Source: Rutpela maculata (taxonomy: Eukaryota > Arthropoda > Insecta > Coleoptera > Cerambycidae). From it: a stretch of DNA of 64,000 bases. The translations under genes and the position numbers were made by a program. Positions within the stretch are counted from its first letter, which is position 1. Every line of letters begins with the position of its first letter. The stretch covers positions 17,833,821 to 17,897,820 of the forward strand of contig OW386291.2 in assembly GCA_936432065.2 (NCBI GenBank), given 5' to 3'. This document shows positions 10,933 through 22,629 of this stretch, in pieces. The notes beneath the pieces were generated by a model. The model had not been told where the DNA came from. It did not search any database and saw only the letters and a list, made by a program, of their open reading frames with translations.

Positions 10933-11125
10933 AGTGAAGAAAATAACGCCTTATACCCCAAAGAGGAAACACGAAGCAGCTACGGACACGTGTTTCGGAA
11001 TTATTGTTCCTTTCCAGATCCTTTTCGTTGCTAGGCTACGCTGAGGAGGAACAATAATTCCGAAACACGTGTCCGTAGCTGCTTCGTGTTTCCTCTTTGG
11101 GGTGTAAGGCGTTATTTTCTTCACT
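10933..11125. repeat. Hairpin MITE nested in the hAT-like element
   Basis: Arms of about 85 bp pair perfectly: AGTGAAGAAAATAACGCC at 10933 faces its RC at 11108-11125, and CACGAAGCAGCTACGGACAC pairs with its RC. The loop is CAGATCCTTTTCGTTGCTAGGC. Confidence 0.85.
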
Positions 11126-11599
11126 ATTTATTTTTGACCCTATTAATTCTTTCCTATAAATAATAATGTTTTTATTTTCTGTGAACCATAATGCCTAATG
11201 GTTATTTCGTTAAATTTGTTTTATTAAATAAAAGGTTTTATTTTATTTTAAACTTGACTGAGTGTCTTTTTATCTGTTCTTATCTATATAGTTAAAAAGT
11301 TCTATCTAAAGACTATGAAGAGAAAATATTAACTTATTTTAATGGTTATGGGTACTCGTACTCGTTACTCGAATTTATGATGGTTTTGCGAGTATTATTC
11401 GTACTTATACTTTCTTATTAATGAAATACTTACGAGTATTGTACTCATAAGTAAAATGAATCGGGTACTCGTACTCGAATTTTTGCAAGTACTTTTTTTT
11501 GGTACTCGGCACAGCTCTGCTTATTAGAAGGCATGATAAATTCAATTAAAATTACAGCTAAGAGAAAGCACGAAAGTTTCGGACAAAACGTCATTTCGA

Positions 11600-11720
11600 C
11601 GAATGGTCCTGTCAGGTGGCCTCCAAGGTCACCTGACTTGAGTCTTCTAGATTTTCTTGTTTGGGGTCATTGAAAAATATTGCTTAAATGTTACTAAAAA
11701 TTTTATTAAGCATACAAAAG
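11600..11720 (+). pseudogene. mariner/Tc1-type transposase C-terminal fragment
   Basis: The frame from 11602 reads NGPVRWPPRSPDLSLLDFLV followed by WGH and a stop. 'WPPRSPDL..LDFF.WG' is the block around the last catalytic acid of mariner-like DDE/D transposases in insects. Only this short piece is left, directly after the hAT-like element, and the sequence after the stop is decayed. Confidence 0.65.
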
Positions 11721-12118
11721 AATGAAGATATACAAGATATCCAAACTGTATCATTGAAAATATAGTGTTCAAATCAAAATTAGGTGAGCATTACTCTCCT
11801 TAGTTTTAAGTTCAAAGTAAACAGATATATCCTCCAATCTCCAGAAGCGTAATATGAAATGCAGTTCATTGAAAAGTCAAGAGGTGAGAATGCAAATGTT
11901 TTCACCATCCTCAAACACATTTTACAAACTGTCTGGAACATCGTGTTTCAACTGAATTCGTCGTTATCCAAAGTTTCTCATTAGATAAAATAAAAATATA
12001 TCCAAAACATCTAGTTTTGGACATATTCTCGACCTTCGTCAGACAATACTTCAACTTGAAATATCTACAATTTGTCTCAAAGAAGTTTTTTTAATTTGAT
12101 TAACATAATTCAATACTG
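11721..12118. other. AT-rich DNA without recognisable gene
   Basis: No supported coding or repeat feature, other than likely decayed flanks of the mariner-like fragment. Confidence 0.4.
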
Positions 12119-12365
12119 TATTACTTCCACATCCAGTGGAAGTATAGTAAGGTAAAAGAAAAAAAATTAGAAAAATTTTTATTGTTCAAATAGGCTTAGA
12201 ATGCCATGAAACGTCGAACTTTTAAATTTGAGAAAAAAAAAATTCTTTCTGTTTTTAACTTTTTTTTGTGCGCACGATTACTCTGGAACCGTTTAAGATA
12301 TTGACTCGAAATTTCCGTTGAAGGCTTGGGAGGTAAATTGGGGTAAATGGGGGTAAATACTGTAA
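12119..12365 (+). repeat. TTCCAC-family repeat, left part (copy D)
   Basis: Starts ATTACTTCCACATCCAGTGGAAGTATAGTAA and runs to GGGTAAATGGGGGTAAATA. It is interrupted by other sequence and resumes at 12957-13080. Confidence 0.85.
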
Positions 12366-12956
12366 CGGTTCATTTGTTAGCAATTAATTAATTTCTATTG
12401 AAATCTACTAAATTACATTGTTTTATATTTTTTATCAATAAAATAACTCCACCACTGTTTTCAAGAGTCCATAAAATTTATATTTAGTATATACAGAATA
12501 TTAAAATAAATTTACATTAAAATTAAAATATCGTAGGCTAAACAATATGTATTACTTTAAGATAGTTCACTTAACATGTCGCTTCCACTCTTAAAATCAA
12601 AATATAATTATATACACAGGTCATAGGACAGAAGCACTTTTGATAGTATTTCATTTAGTTAATTTAAAATATTTTAGGCTAAACAGTATATAGAATAGTA
12701 AGATTAATTTACATTAAAATTAAAATATTGTAGGCTAAACTATATGTATTACTTTAAGATAGTTTATTTACACATCGCTTTCAAACTTAAATAAAAATGT
12801 AATTATGTATACAGGTCGAAGCGCAGTTTAATCCACGTGCAGGTCTTCCTTTGTGGATTTTCTGTGTTTATTCACCTACATAATTTTCATATGTCACATT
12901 TTATTATAATTCTGATCTTTTGGTGGTGAATAAATATTATTATTATTATTATTATT
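12366..12956. repeat. Insertion inside copy D, with internal direct repeat and (TTA)n
   Basis: About 590 bp splits copy D. An ~85-bp unit (ACATTAAAATTAAAATATYGTAGGCTAAAC..) occurs twice, at about 12505 and 12710. The insert ends in a (TTA)n run at 12937-12960. The kind of element is unknown. Confidence 0.55.
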
Positions 12957-13080
12957 ATTATAAGAGAAGCTAAGGTCTCAAATTTTTTTTGGCATTAGCC
13001 ACCCCCGTTACTATCCCTACTCCATTATTAAAGAGGGTGAAAAAAATAAAATTGTGATTTAGTGTGTACAAGAACCAAAA
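12957..13080 (+). repeat. TTCCAC-family repeat, middle part (copy D, continued)
   Basis: Resumes with AAGAGAAGCTAAGGTCTCAAA and stops at ACAAGAACCAAAA, exactly where the outer nested element starts (13081). That fits an insertion into this repeat. Confidence 0.75.
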
Positions 13081-13241
13081 TGGGCTCATTTAATGAATAT
13101 CATTTAGTAGTTGTTACTTCTTGTGTATAAGGTATTACTTAAAAATAGGCGTTATTGAAAATTTCAGATGAATTCGATATGTGGTTTTCGAAACATACGA
13201 CTTTTAAAGAGGGAATTTGAAGCGCGGTCCGACTAACATCG

Positions 13242-13249
13242 TGACGTCA
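13242..13249. promoter_or_regulatory. TGACGTCA palindrome near left end of outer element
   Basis: Perfect CRE-type octamer about 160 bp inside the left terminus, part of a 20-bp block repeated in inverted form at the right end. Confidence 0.5.
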
Positions 13250-13463
13250 CTTAATAGGAAACGAAACGGTCGCGCAACGTATAAACGGTCATGCATTCCG
13301 CTTGAGATCGTCGAGTCTTTCCCAGTGTTCTATGCATTAAATTAGATAATATCTTTTATTGTTTTTTTGGTGATTAAGAAAAATGTATGAAGCGAACTTT
13401 AATAAAGCAGACTTCGAATCTTCCAAATCATGGGCCCATTAGTGCAGAGACGAGAGGGGTTAA

Positions 13464-13709
13464 TTTTACTTCCACGTCCAGTGGAAGTATAGTAACGACA
13501 AAAAAATTTTTTAAAATTTTTATTGTCCAAATAGGCTTAAAATGTCATGAAACGTCGAGATTTTAAGTTTGAGCGAAAAAAAAATTTCTGTCTGTCTGTC
13601 GGTCTGTCTGTCGGTCTGTCTGTCGGTCTGTCTGTCGGTCTGTCTGTCGGTCTGTCTGTCGGTCTGTCTGTCGGTCTGTCTGTCGGTCTGTCTGTCGGTC
13701 TGTCTGTCG

Positions 13710-13755
<46 letters not shown>

Positions 13756-14311
13756 AACTTTTTTTTGTGCGCACGTTTACTCTGGAACCGTTTAAGATAT
13801 TGACTTGAAATTTGGTACACATATGTACATTGACGAGATCTAGAACTAGATTATATTTTCATCTTGTTCCGTCGAAGGGTTGGGGGGTAAATTGGGGTAA
13901 ATGTGGGGTAAATAGGTCAATCAAGCAGGTAATAGTCCATAAAATTGGTATTTAGTATATACAAGAGTAGCTAAGGTCTCAAAAAATTTTTGGCATTAGC
14001 CACCCCCATTACTACCCCCACCCCCTTATTAAAGGGGATGAAAAAAAATTGTGATTTAGTGTACCTATGTACAGGAACCAGAAACCTCAAAATATTTTTT
14101 TACTTCATCCACCCCCACTACCACCCCCCTATCACCACCCCCCATCCCACTAGCGATGTGGGGTATCGTTTTATGGGTTTATGGGGTAGAGGATTTCAAA
14201 TATTATATTATTAAAGTTCCATAAACAGTTATTTTCACATACAAAATTTTTTTCATTGTGAGTGACTTGGATAGAGAATCTGGATGTGGAAGTAGTGATT
14301 CCTTGGGCAGC
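13464..14311 (+). repeat. TTCCAC-family repeat, full-length copy E
   Basis: The most complete copy. In order: TTACTTCCACGTCCAGTGGAAGTATAGTAACG; AAATAGGCTTAAAATGTCATGAAACGTCGAG; a GTCTGTCG array; GTGCGCACGTTTACTCTGGAACCG; GGTAAATTGGGGTAAAT; GGCATTAGCCACCCCC; a CCCACTACC tract; ATGTGGAAGTAGTGATTCC; and GGGCAGCGGTTTTT. Both ends share ACTTCCACATCCAG in inverted orientation. No coding capacity is seen. Confidence 0.9.
13587..13753 (+). repeat. GTCTGTCG / GTCT microsatellite inside copy E
   Basis: An array of the 12-bp unit TCTGTCTGTCGG passing into pure TCTG. It sits where other copies of the family have only a few GACA units. Long open frames over it (TDRQ or LSVC repeats) are artefacts. Confidence 0.9.
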
Positions 14312-14932
14312 GGTTTTTCATTATTATCTGAACATTACTAGTAGCGTGTGTGAGTCGGAAAAAAACCCGAAAATTGTAAATATTTTGAGCCGGAACAAGA
14401 TTACCCCCCCCCCCCCCGTTTTCGAGGATGCTGAACACGATGGCGGTGTAAGAATTTCTCTTTGGGGTTGCGCAACCCCTCAAAACGGCCAAAAACCACC
14501 CCCTAGAGGGGTAAAACGCGCTTCACTCGATTTCCCTGCAGAAAGTAACCTTCCCCCCGTTTTCGAGGATGCTGAGCACGATGGTGGTGCTGGATATCGC
14601 CTTCGACCCCAACCAACCCCTCCACCGGCCAATACTCGCCCCCGAAAGGGGTGAATTTTTTTTTTCGTAATATCAGGCAAATTGCATTTCTATCCGTTTT
14701 CGAGGATGCTGAGCACGATGGTGGTGCTGAATATCGCGTTCGACCCCGACCAACCCCTCCACCGGCCAATAGGGTCATTTAGTGATATGGCAGTTTCCTA
14801 CTTTTTCTTCCTCATTTTAAAGTATAACAAACCAATAGCCTCAGAAAAAAATTTCAGCTCAATTGAATCAATAGCCACAGAGATATTCGCATTTGAATAG
14901 AAACACGCTCGGCCAGCCAACAGTCTGTAGAG

Positions 14933-14940
14933 TGACGTCA
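14933..14940. promoter_or_regulatory. TGACGTCA palindrome, left end of inner element
   Basis: CRE-type octamer starting 161 bp from the left terminus. Its partner at 19214-19221 is 161 bp from the right terminus. Confidence 0.5.
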
Positions 14941-15159
14941 CTTGGCGTGCGCCGATACCTACATTAGAGCAGCGATTTCGTAAGTCTATCGTGTCGTTTT
15001 TTTTTTTTGGCGTAAAACGAGGTCAAACATGTTAGGTTCCTTTGAGTATGTCACCGGGCATATGAAATCATATTTTACGATATTTTTTTGTGGTCTAGAA
15101 CTTTTTAAATCAATAAAAAGTGAAAAAAACGTATTTTTAAATAAAATTGTTTTTTTTTT

Positions 15160-15640
15160 GTTTCCACCGCCATATGTTTAAAACGAGGGGGCAACCGCTG
15201 GCGAAATTTTGTACACCAAATACCTATTCTAGAAAAATACCCTTTATTTCCCCTTTAATTCCTTGTAATTCCCCTAATTCCTCAAATACCCTTATTTCCT
15301 CCTAATACCTCAATATTTTCTAGATTATCTCGGGAACGGTGCACATTTTGATAAAAATACCTATATACAAAATTGTTCCTTATAAAATTCTCTATCAAAA
15401 ATGTCTCTACACTTTTTTCCTAAAATTAATAGTACCGTGGGAAATAAGGCGCACACATAAGGGTTGGTTTCGGTCAACACAATAAATTGTAATCTTTACT
15501 ATAATCTACTTTAAAGTTCAATACTTAACGCTAAAGCAGTAGCTACTAAAGTCCGCCTAAAATTATAATAAATTCCTTTCACCCCTATAATATAACGCGA
15601 TTTTTGATGAAGCGAGAATATTATATACCGGGTCGCTCAA
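15160..15640 (+). repeat. Inverted repeat flanking PIN-CXC gene, left arm
   Basis: Pairs with 16870-17690. Landmarks are GAGGGGGCAACCGCT, CTAGATTATCTCGGGAACGG, GTGGGAAATAAGGCGCACACATAAGG and TTCAATACTTAACGCTAAAGCAGTA. A third, partial copy of the right-arm block lies at 16050-16260. Confidence 0.8.
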
Positions 15641-16215
15641 CCGATAGGGACACTGTTGTAACTTTTGAATGGGAGAATGGATTTTTTTTCAAATTTGGTG
15701 TAGTGATATGGGATATAATTTCCAATTATATAATGTAAAGAACCAAAATGGCCGACTTCCGGTTTCGATTTTATCCGAAAGTGGGTTTAAAATACCCGGT
15801 TTTTGCGTAAAATCCCGCACATTGGCAGCCCTGAACAGTAACAGCGTTTACAGCAAGCTCTAAAATAATGCAGTTACCTTGGGTCGTCTGAGATGTAGTG
15901 GGAGAAATTGAAATTTTTTACATTGTGGTGGTGTATAGATATTTATACTTTTTTCGCGTAAAGACAGCTTTGGAAATAGCCATACGGATATTCAGCGAAT
16001 TATATGACTTGCGCTGATTACATTTGCGTCTCATTTACCAAAGTACTATTAATTTTAGGAAAAAAGTTTAGAGAAGTTTTCTATAGAGAATTTTATAAGG
16101 AATAATTCTGTATATAGGTTTTCTTATGGAAAAAATGCACCGTTCCAGAAATAATCTAGAAAACCTCAAAATGGGGGTGGAAACAACGTCCTCTAGGGGA
16201 TGAAGCACACAATTT

Positions 16216-16896
16216 TTGAAACTTTATGAATTTTGTCCAATATATTACAATTTTAACTGTTATATTACTGAAGTATTACAAGACATCGTGCATAGTTTTA
16301 ATAATGAAAAAGCTAGTCATGGAGAAATTGTAGACGTAGGACAGCGATTTGTTCTAGCTTTATACAACTCTACCTCCGCAGAAAAAAGTCTAGATGTGTA
16401 CAGATTCATGACTTTTAACAAACTTGTTGGTAAAGCGAACAATACTGTAATATTATCAAAACTACCAACAACTTCTGCTGCTGCTCGGCAACACTCATAT
16501 CGCGTTTTTTACCAAATTCAAACATGGAAAAACGTTGCGCTAGAAGCTTCTGATTGGGGATGGAAAAAAGTTGGCAGTATATTAACCCGAACTGTGACAA
16601 CAAAAGAACCGGCTCCCGAATCTGTTATAATACTAATCTCTTGTTCATGCAAATTAAGGTGCGAAAATAGGTGCAGTTGCAAAAGAGCAGGCTTATGTTG
16701 CTCCACAATGTGTTACCATTACCACGGACAAGCATGTATGAATGTCGAGTCTATGGAAGACGATGAAGATTTTTTTAACGTAGGTAACCTTTTGATAATT
16801 AGTGGATTCGGCCTACAGGGGACACCACACGCCAAGTACTTTACCTCTAGGGTGGCGTGGAAACAAGTACACTATACAATATTCTCGCTTCTTTAA
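16216..16896 (+). pseudogene. PIN-CXC family protein, C-terminal half with intact CXC domain
   Basis: A 226-codon frame that covers the C-terminal half of the family. SKLPTTSAAARQHSYRVFYQ lies at about residues 82-101, then ASDWGWKKV, a PAPESVIILI linker, and a complete CXC domain at about 140-180 (SCSCKLRCENRCSCKRAGLC, CSTMCYHYHGQACMN). Cys spacing is C-x-C-x3-C-x3-C-x-C-x5-CC, as in other copies. The nuclease half is missing: upstream, the sequence is the inverted-repeat block 16050-16260, and the first residues come from that block. The last ~45 residues run into the right arm. The domain may bind DNA by analogy with tesmin/LIN54. No dedicated promoter is visible, so I treat it as a truncated gene with a still open frame. 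Confidence 0.7.
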
Positions 16897-17690
16897 AAAT
16901 CGCGTTATTTTATAGAGGTGAGAGGATGAAAGTGGTACATTTATTATAATTTTAGGTCGAGTTTAGTAGTTACTGCTTTAGCGCTAAGCATTGAACTTTA
17001 GTAGATTACAGTAAAGATTACAATTTATTGTGTTGACCGGAACCAATCCTTATGTGTGCGCCTTATTTCCCACGGCACTATTAATTTTAGGAAAAAAAGT
17101 GTAGAGACGTTTTTTATACAGAATTTTATAAGGAATAATTGATCAAAAAGTGATCCGTTCCCGAGATAATCTCAAAATGGGGGGTGGAAACGGCGTCCTA
17201 GGGGATGAAGCACTATTTAGGGGTGGGAACTTGTCGGTTTAGTAATTATTATGCTATCCTTAACATTTCTACCAATTTTCAAAACTTTATGAATTTTGTC
17301 CGACATAAATCGTTATATTACTGAACTAGAAGTCCATAGTATCATCGGTAGTTTAATTAAATGAAATATTTTTTCTTTACTAGATATTTTTAGCGCTAAT
17401 CTCGACGCTAATGTTTTCACAACACTGACGTCCTTTATATAAGAATTGGTATGTAATTCTTCAAGATAAACATTCTATTTCAATATTTTTACGCTCTGAT
17501 TCCCTCCTAATACCTTTTATTTCCTCTTAATTCCCTTCTAATACCTCGTAATAATATTTATTTCCTCCAAATTCCCCTGTAATTCCCTTAATACCTAATA
17601 ATTCCTTCCGAAATACCTTCAATTCCTTCCTAATTCCTCCGATTTGTACACTATTTCCCCTCAGCGGTTGCCCCCTCGGTTTAAAACTAT
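16870..17690 (-). repeat. Inverted repeat flanking PIN-CXC gene, right arm
   Basis: Reverse complement of 15160-15640 with an extra stretch near 17220-17520. It ends with GCGGTTGCCCCCTCGGTTTAAAAC at about 17665-17690. Confidence 0.8.
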
Positions 17691-17950
17691 TAAAGGTACC
17701 GAAATTTGTTTTGTGTCAAATTAAAGCACACACTGTAGCGCTTTTACCAATATGTACGGTTTGGGCACAATTCGCATTTTCATTTCTCTAAAAATCAGAT
17801 AAACTAAAAATATATATTTTATGTATTGAAATCTTCACCAATCGATAAACTTTTTTATTTTTGAAAATATATACATACATGCCGCGAAGAAAATAAAGCC
17901 TAATAATCACAAAAGTTTTTGAAACAATATATTTTTTCCTAAAATGTACC

Positions 17951-18223
17951 ATGTGGCAACAGCGATTTTTTTGTATCAGCGCTAAATGCGACATTGTGAC
18001 GCAATTAATACACCTCGCATGCAGGGTTGGTCAGATTAGTCGCGTAGTAAGTGGGGGTTGTCGAAAATCATTAAGTATTCATTGTTCGGATAAAAATTGT
18101 GACAATCGAGAATGTGCTTGTTTTAAGGAAGGCCTAAAATGTTGCAACGAGTGCAAATGTCGTTCCTGTGATAACATTATTAAAGATTTCGAGGGAGATA
18201 TGAACGAATTAGAATGCTATTAA
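17951..18223 (+). CDS. Small CXC (tesmin/TSO1-like) domain protein
   Basis: A 90-codon frame. Residues ~44-77 contain a Cys-rich unit, HCSDKNCDNRECACFKEGLK, followed by CCNECKCRSCDN. The core C-x-CFxxG-x2-C-x3-C-x-C-x2-C-x-N is the second half of a tesmin/TSO1 CRC repeat, closer to LIN54/TSO1 than the CXC of the gene at 16216. That fold contacts DNA in known members. The first 40 residues are unremarkable, and the start codon is uncertain because the frame could be an exon of something larger. It lies in the same inner element, 1.05 kb after the PIN-CXC gene and on the same strand. It may be a second gene or a last exon. Confidence 0.5.
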   Translation: MWQQRFFCISAKCDIVTQLIHLACRVGQISRVVSGGCRKSLSIHCSDKNCDNRECACFKEGLKCCNECKCRSCDNIIKDFEGDMNELECY

Positions 18224-19213
18224 TGTAGGGCCTACATGAACTACACACTACATATTTATCTATCCAAATAGAAAATTTATTTCAACAATAAAACTCATTT
18301 TATGCGTATGTTTCTACTTTCATTCATTTAAAAATGTCTAATAAATTTACTAATTAGGTGGGTAGTTAGTAACACTGATTGATATTTATAGATTAGGTAT
18401 TTATGTGTACCTACCTTTTATTATTAAAAGGAGACTATTTTATATTTATTGTACAATTTTTTAATAAATACTACTGTACAATATATGAAATATTGAGCAA
18501 TAATATTGATCCCCTAGATCTTTTGATCACTACTGGTTTTGTACCTATTGATATAAGTTAAACTACCACATACACCCCGACCGGAACCGTCAGATCGTTG
18601 CAGTCGGCAGGCTTGCTACAGCCGAGCGCGCAAGAATATGACTTTGGCCCGTTAAAAAAAAAATCGCTGACTCAATACTATCAACGGGACTTGAAAAATT
18701 TTTATCCTAAAAACTTTTTTCAACTATTGGCTTCAATTTGTACGCAGCATGTATATACAAATTTTCATAAATAAATTTTTTTCTCGATTGCCTAAAATTA
18801 CGCTACTGAAAATAACAAGTTTGAGTTTCCTATTATTTTACCAACTTAAAAAAAATAAATCGGGTTCACGTGGGACGTTGTTCGAAGCGCTATTGTGTCT
18901 ACTTTAATCTAAAAAAAAAAAAAATAGCTTGATAGCACAAATATTTTCAGAGATATAGCGGTGGAGACGTTAAAAAACATATTTCATTAAAAATCTATTT
19001 TTTTGAGTTTTTCCGAAATAAAAAAGTTCTCGACCACCAAAAAATGTCGTAAAAAAATGATTTCGTGTACACGATTATCTTACTAAAGAATCCCACTAAG
19101 TCTGGTTTGGTTCTACGCCGGTTTTTTTTTCTCGAAAACTAAGCGACTTTATTTCCAGATTTTACTCTAATAACTTTCATTCACAGCCGTGTTCACTGGG
19201 CGGTTCAGCCATC

Positions 19214-19221
19214 TGACGTCA
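19214..19221. promoter_or_regulatory. TGACGTCA palindrome, right end of inner element
   Basis: Mirror partner of 14933-14940, 161 bp from the right terminus. Confidence 0.5.
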
Positions 19222-19494
19222 CAACTCGACTACATGGTTATCCCGAGCGTTTTTAAGAGCGCTGACTTTAATAATTTTTTTATACATGAAGGCGACGTCA
19301 GAAAATTCTAATTTTTGGCATACTTACTATACTCACCAAGCTCTTTCAGAATACGTAATAATAAAAAAATATTAAATGAGCCTACACTCGCCCCGAAACG
19401 GGTGAATTTTTTTTATATATATGTATAATATATATGCTATATATACATGTGTATGGGTGCATATTAATACATCTATGCATATGTTTGCATATAC

Positions 19495-19631
<137 letters not shown>

Positions 19632-21131
19632 CACAATAATGCCTTCAATCTCTGAAATTCTCAACAACAACGATATTTTTTTTTACTCAATGCTGACAGC
19701 ATATTTAAATTTACGCGCGTCGAGAGGGAAGAATTTACAGTACCCCGCACAGCCACCATTAATCTGTGGGCTACAAGAAACGGCAACCGCGCCTCTACTT
19801 TATCTGTAGCTTCTCCACGTGCATCACTACTCCCGTGCTGTCCTCGAGTAGGTGACGAACTTATAGAAAGGCTCTTTCGGGAAACGTTGCTTGTATATTT
19901 TGAATAAATTTCATAATTGTTGTTCTAATAAGTGTGTGCTGGAGTTGACATTACACCAAACGTAAGTACCAAACTGCAGTATTACAACAATATATTCTGA
20001 ATTTTCATAAATATGTCATTAGAGTCAGTGCTCAGCATCCTCGAAAACGGATAGAAATGCAATTTGCCTGATATTACGAAAAAAAAAAAAATTCACCTCT
20101 TTCGGGGGCGAGTATTGGCCGGTGGAGGGGTTGGTTGCTGGTCGAAGGCGATATCCAGCACCACCGTCGTGCTCAGCATCCTCGAAAACGGGAGGAAGGT
20201 TATTTTCTGCAGGGAAATCGAGTGAAGCGCGTTTTACCCCTCTCGGGGGTGGTTTTTGGCCGTTTTGAGGGGTTGCGCAACCCCAAAGAGAAATTCTGAC
20301 ACCGCCATCGTGTTCAGCATCCTCGAAAACGGGGGGGGGAGGTAATCTTGTTCCGGCTCAAAATATTTACATGTTCGTCCGACTCACACACGCCACTATA
20401 CCCACTAATTTATAATGCATGTAGTTTTTCATATCTTTTTCGAGCTAAAAATAAAATAGTATTTTAGATTTTTTCGTTGCTAGCCTTAAAGAATTTTATT
20501 TTAAAAATGAATAAAAGGCGTAATAATTGCTTAAGAAATAAAATTTAATAACAGTACATTATAAAACAACCATAAGAAATTTGCAATTTTTCCCTACAAT
20601 CAAAATCTAATAATTATTTTAAAATATATTTGCGCTACACCCTGTATAATAGCAGCTCAGTGGTGAAATATGAAACAGCTTTTTTCTTTAATATTTGGAA
20701 AAGCCTTACAAAAATTGCTAGAATTTTAAATTATCTTTTACGTTTAAGTTTCAAAAATACTGGATTTAATAATAAATAATTCAACATATAGATATTTACA
20801 TTGTAATGGTCCTCATAAACATAATAAGTTGATTTAGTAATAAGCCTTTTCTCTCTTTTTATAGTTTGTTGCCATTTCTTTAGGAACGGTAATAAATATT
20901 TTAGGTGTTTTCACTGTGGTGCTTTGACACTCAGGAACAATACAATATTTATAATTCCTTTTACCGTCACTATTATTCATTGTAAAAATAAATCGGTGAA
21001 AATAGTTGATAAACCGAGATTTTTCACAAACACGCATGTTACAACACATTGCTTGAATTAACGATTTGTCATATTATGAAACAATAATAACGCGCTGTAG
21101 CTAGCCTCTTCGGCTAGCGGTTCCTATTAAG

Positions 21132-21139
21132 TGACGTCA
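21132..21139. promoter_or_regulatory. TGACGTCA palindrome near right end of outer element
   Basis: Inverted partner of 13242-13249, in the shared block TTCCTATTAAGTGACGTCA, about 150 bp inside the right terminus. Confidence 0.5.
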
Positions 21140-21480
21140 CGGCCGAGATTCGACAAGGCGGGTGCGGTCCATGTTCATGATTTTTTTTAGACGATTTACA
21201 GGTCTCACAAAATTCTAGTTTTTTTGTCCAGGGTCTTAGAATTTTAAGATCTTTCCGATAATCAAATTAAAAAAGTGCTAAATGAGCCCATTCCAACCCC
21301 CGCTGTTTTTCTAATTTTTTTATATGACTTTATATTAATTCTTATATAATTATTCTTACGACTTCTCGTCTGGCTGCCGATGCTAACAGACATATCTCAC
21401 AAGTGTTCTGTCTATAAAAATATCTAAAAGTTAAGTGTAAAAGATATATTTAAGTTCGCATAAGTGGATGGCATGTGTTT

Positions 21481-22200
21481 GAAAGTTAATATATATCTCG
21501 GGGCATTTTCAGTAATTTTATAAATATTAGTTAGTGTTTAATTAGGTACGTAAACCAAATAATTCCACAGTGTTTCTGGTCTACGCAGTAAATTATAGTA
21601 TAGTGCAGTGACATCGTCTAGTAACACCTGAAGAGAAAATCCTAAAACAACAAACGAGAAGTGTATTTAACTAATTTTTAATAATAGTAAATGCATGATT
21701 TTTATTTAACAAGCCCACTAGCGTAGTATATTATCAATTTTTGTGTTGCAATCTTGAGGGTAAGAAGTATCAAATTTCGTAGAATTAGGGTCGGGCGGTT
21801 CTCAGCGGGTGAGGCGAGGACATAAATTACGGTCAAACTTGAAAGTTAATATATATCTCGGGGCATTTTCAGTAATTTTATAAATATTAGTTAGTGTTTA
21901 ATTAGGTACGTAAACCAAATAATTCCACAGTGCTTCTGGTCTACGCAGTAAATTATAGTATAGTGCTGTGAGATCGTCTAGTAACACCTGAAGAGAGAAT
22001 TCTAAAACAACAAACGATAAGTGTATTTAACTAATTTTTAATAATAGCAAATGCATGATTTTTAATTAACAAGCCCACCAGCGTAGTATATTATCACTTT
22101 TTGTGTTGCAATCTTGAGGGTAAAAAGTATCAAATTTCTTAGAATTAGGGTCGGGCTGTTCTCAGCGGGCGAGGCGAGGGCATAAATTACGGCCAAACTA
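21481..22200. repeat. 360-bp tandem duplication
   Basis: Two units, 21481-21840 and 21841-22200, are each exactly 360 bp and differ at only a few percent of positions. Both begin GAAAGTTAATATATATCTCGG. A third, diverged, partial unit is at about 22985-23165, just before a LINE endonuclease fragment. The repeat may be a LINE 5' region. Confidence 0.9.
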
Positions 22201-22629
22201 AATAAATCCGTTAACACCGATCTCTTATTCACTTGGATGAAATAACTAATAGCACTATTTGGAACACAAAAAGATAGTGTCATATTCATTTCAGATAAAA
22301 AAAATAATAAGATGTAAATATTTGTATTTGAAAGAATAAATAAAAAATAGTCGTGCAGACGAAAATTCTTTTTAAGGTATTTGGTTTCAAATAAATAATT
22401 TTTAATGGCAATGAAAAAATGGTGGCAAAAACCATTGCTGAGTGAGAAATTCTACAGGGTGGTGCATGTTAGCATAATACACGTAATAATCAAATGCATT
22501 ACTCTTAAAGTATGGTCATTATATTCTCTCATATTTTCTTAGGTAAATTATCAAGTGAAGCTTTTCGGGTAGGTCAAAATTGCGCTCGTTGTTAAGTGAA
22601 AAATTCTACATTATATTTCACACTAAAAA

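Larger units (their letters stand above)
9741..11519. mobile_element. hAT-like non-autonomous element
   Basis: Ends are CAGAGCTGGGCGAGTAC (9741) and GTACTCGGCACAGCTCTG (to 11519), the CAGAGCTGTGC type usual for hAT. The flanking octamers CACATTAG and CTTATTAG match at 6 of 8 bases, as an aged 8-bp target duplication would. Both subterminal regions are packed with TACTCGTA-type motifs. It has no transposase and is host to two further inverted-repeat insertions. Confidence 0.75.
14772..19382. mobile_element. Inner element carrying PIN-CXC and CXC genes
   Basis: Termini GGGTCATTTAG (14772) and TTAAATGAGCC (to 19382) are related to those of the outer element. TA flanks both sides, and joining the flanks restores the middle element's CCGGCCAATA-CTCGCCCC sequence, so the insertion is clear. 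TGACGTCA lies exactly 161 bp inside each end. The 4.6-kb body contains long inverted repeats (15160-15640 / 16870-17690), a PIN-CXC gene fragment and a second CXC gene. No transposase is recognised. Confidence 0.65.

Noticed and set aside
13520..13822. TDRQ and LSVG/LSVC repeat frames
   Set aside because: Same artefact over the GTCT-type array inside a TTCCAC repeat.
14253..14778. Gly/Pro/Arg-rich frames on both strands
   Set aside because: They come from G+C-rich repeated blocks of the middle nested element and have counterparts in the inverted arm at 20030-20340.
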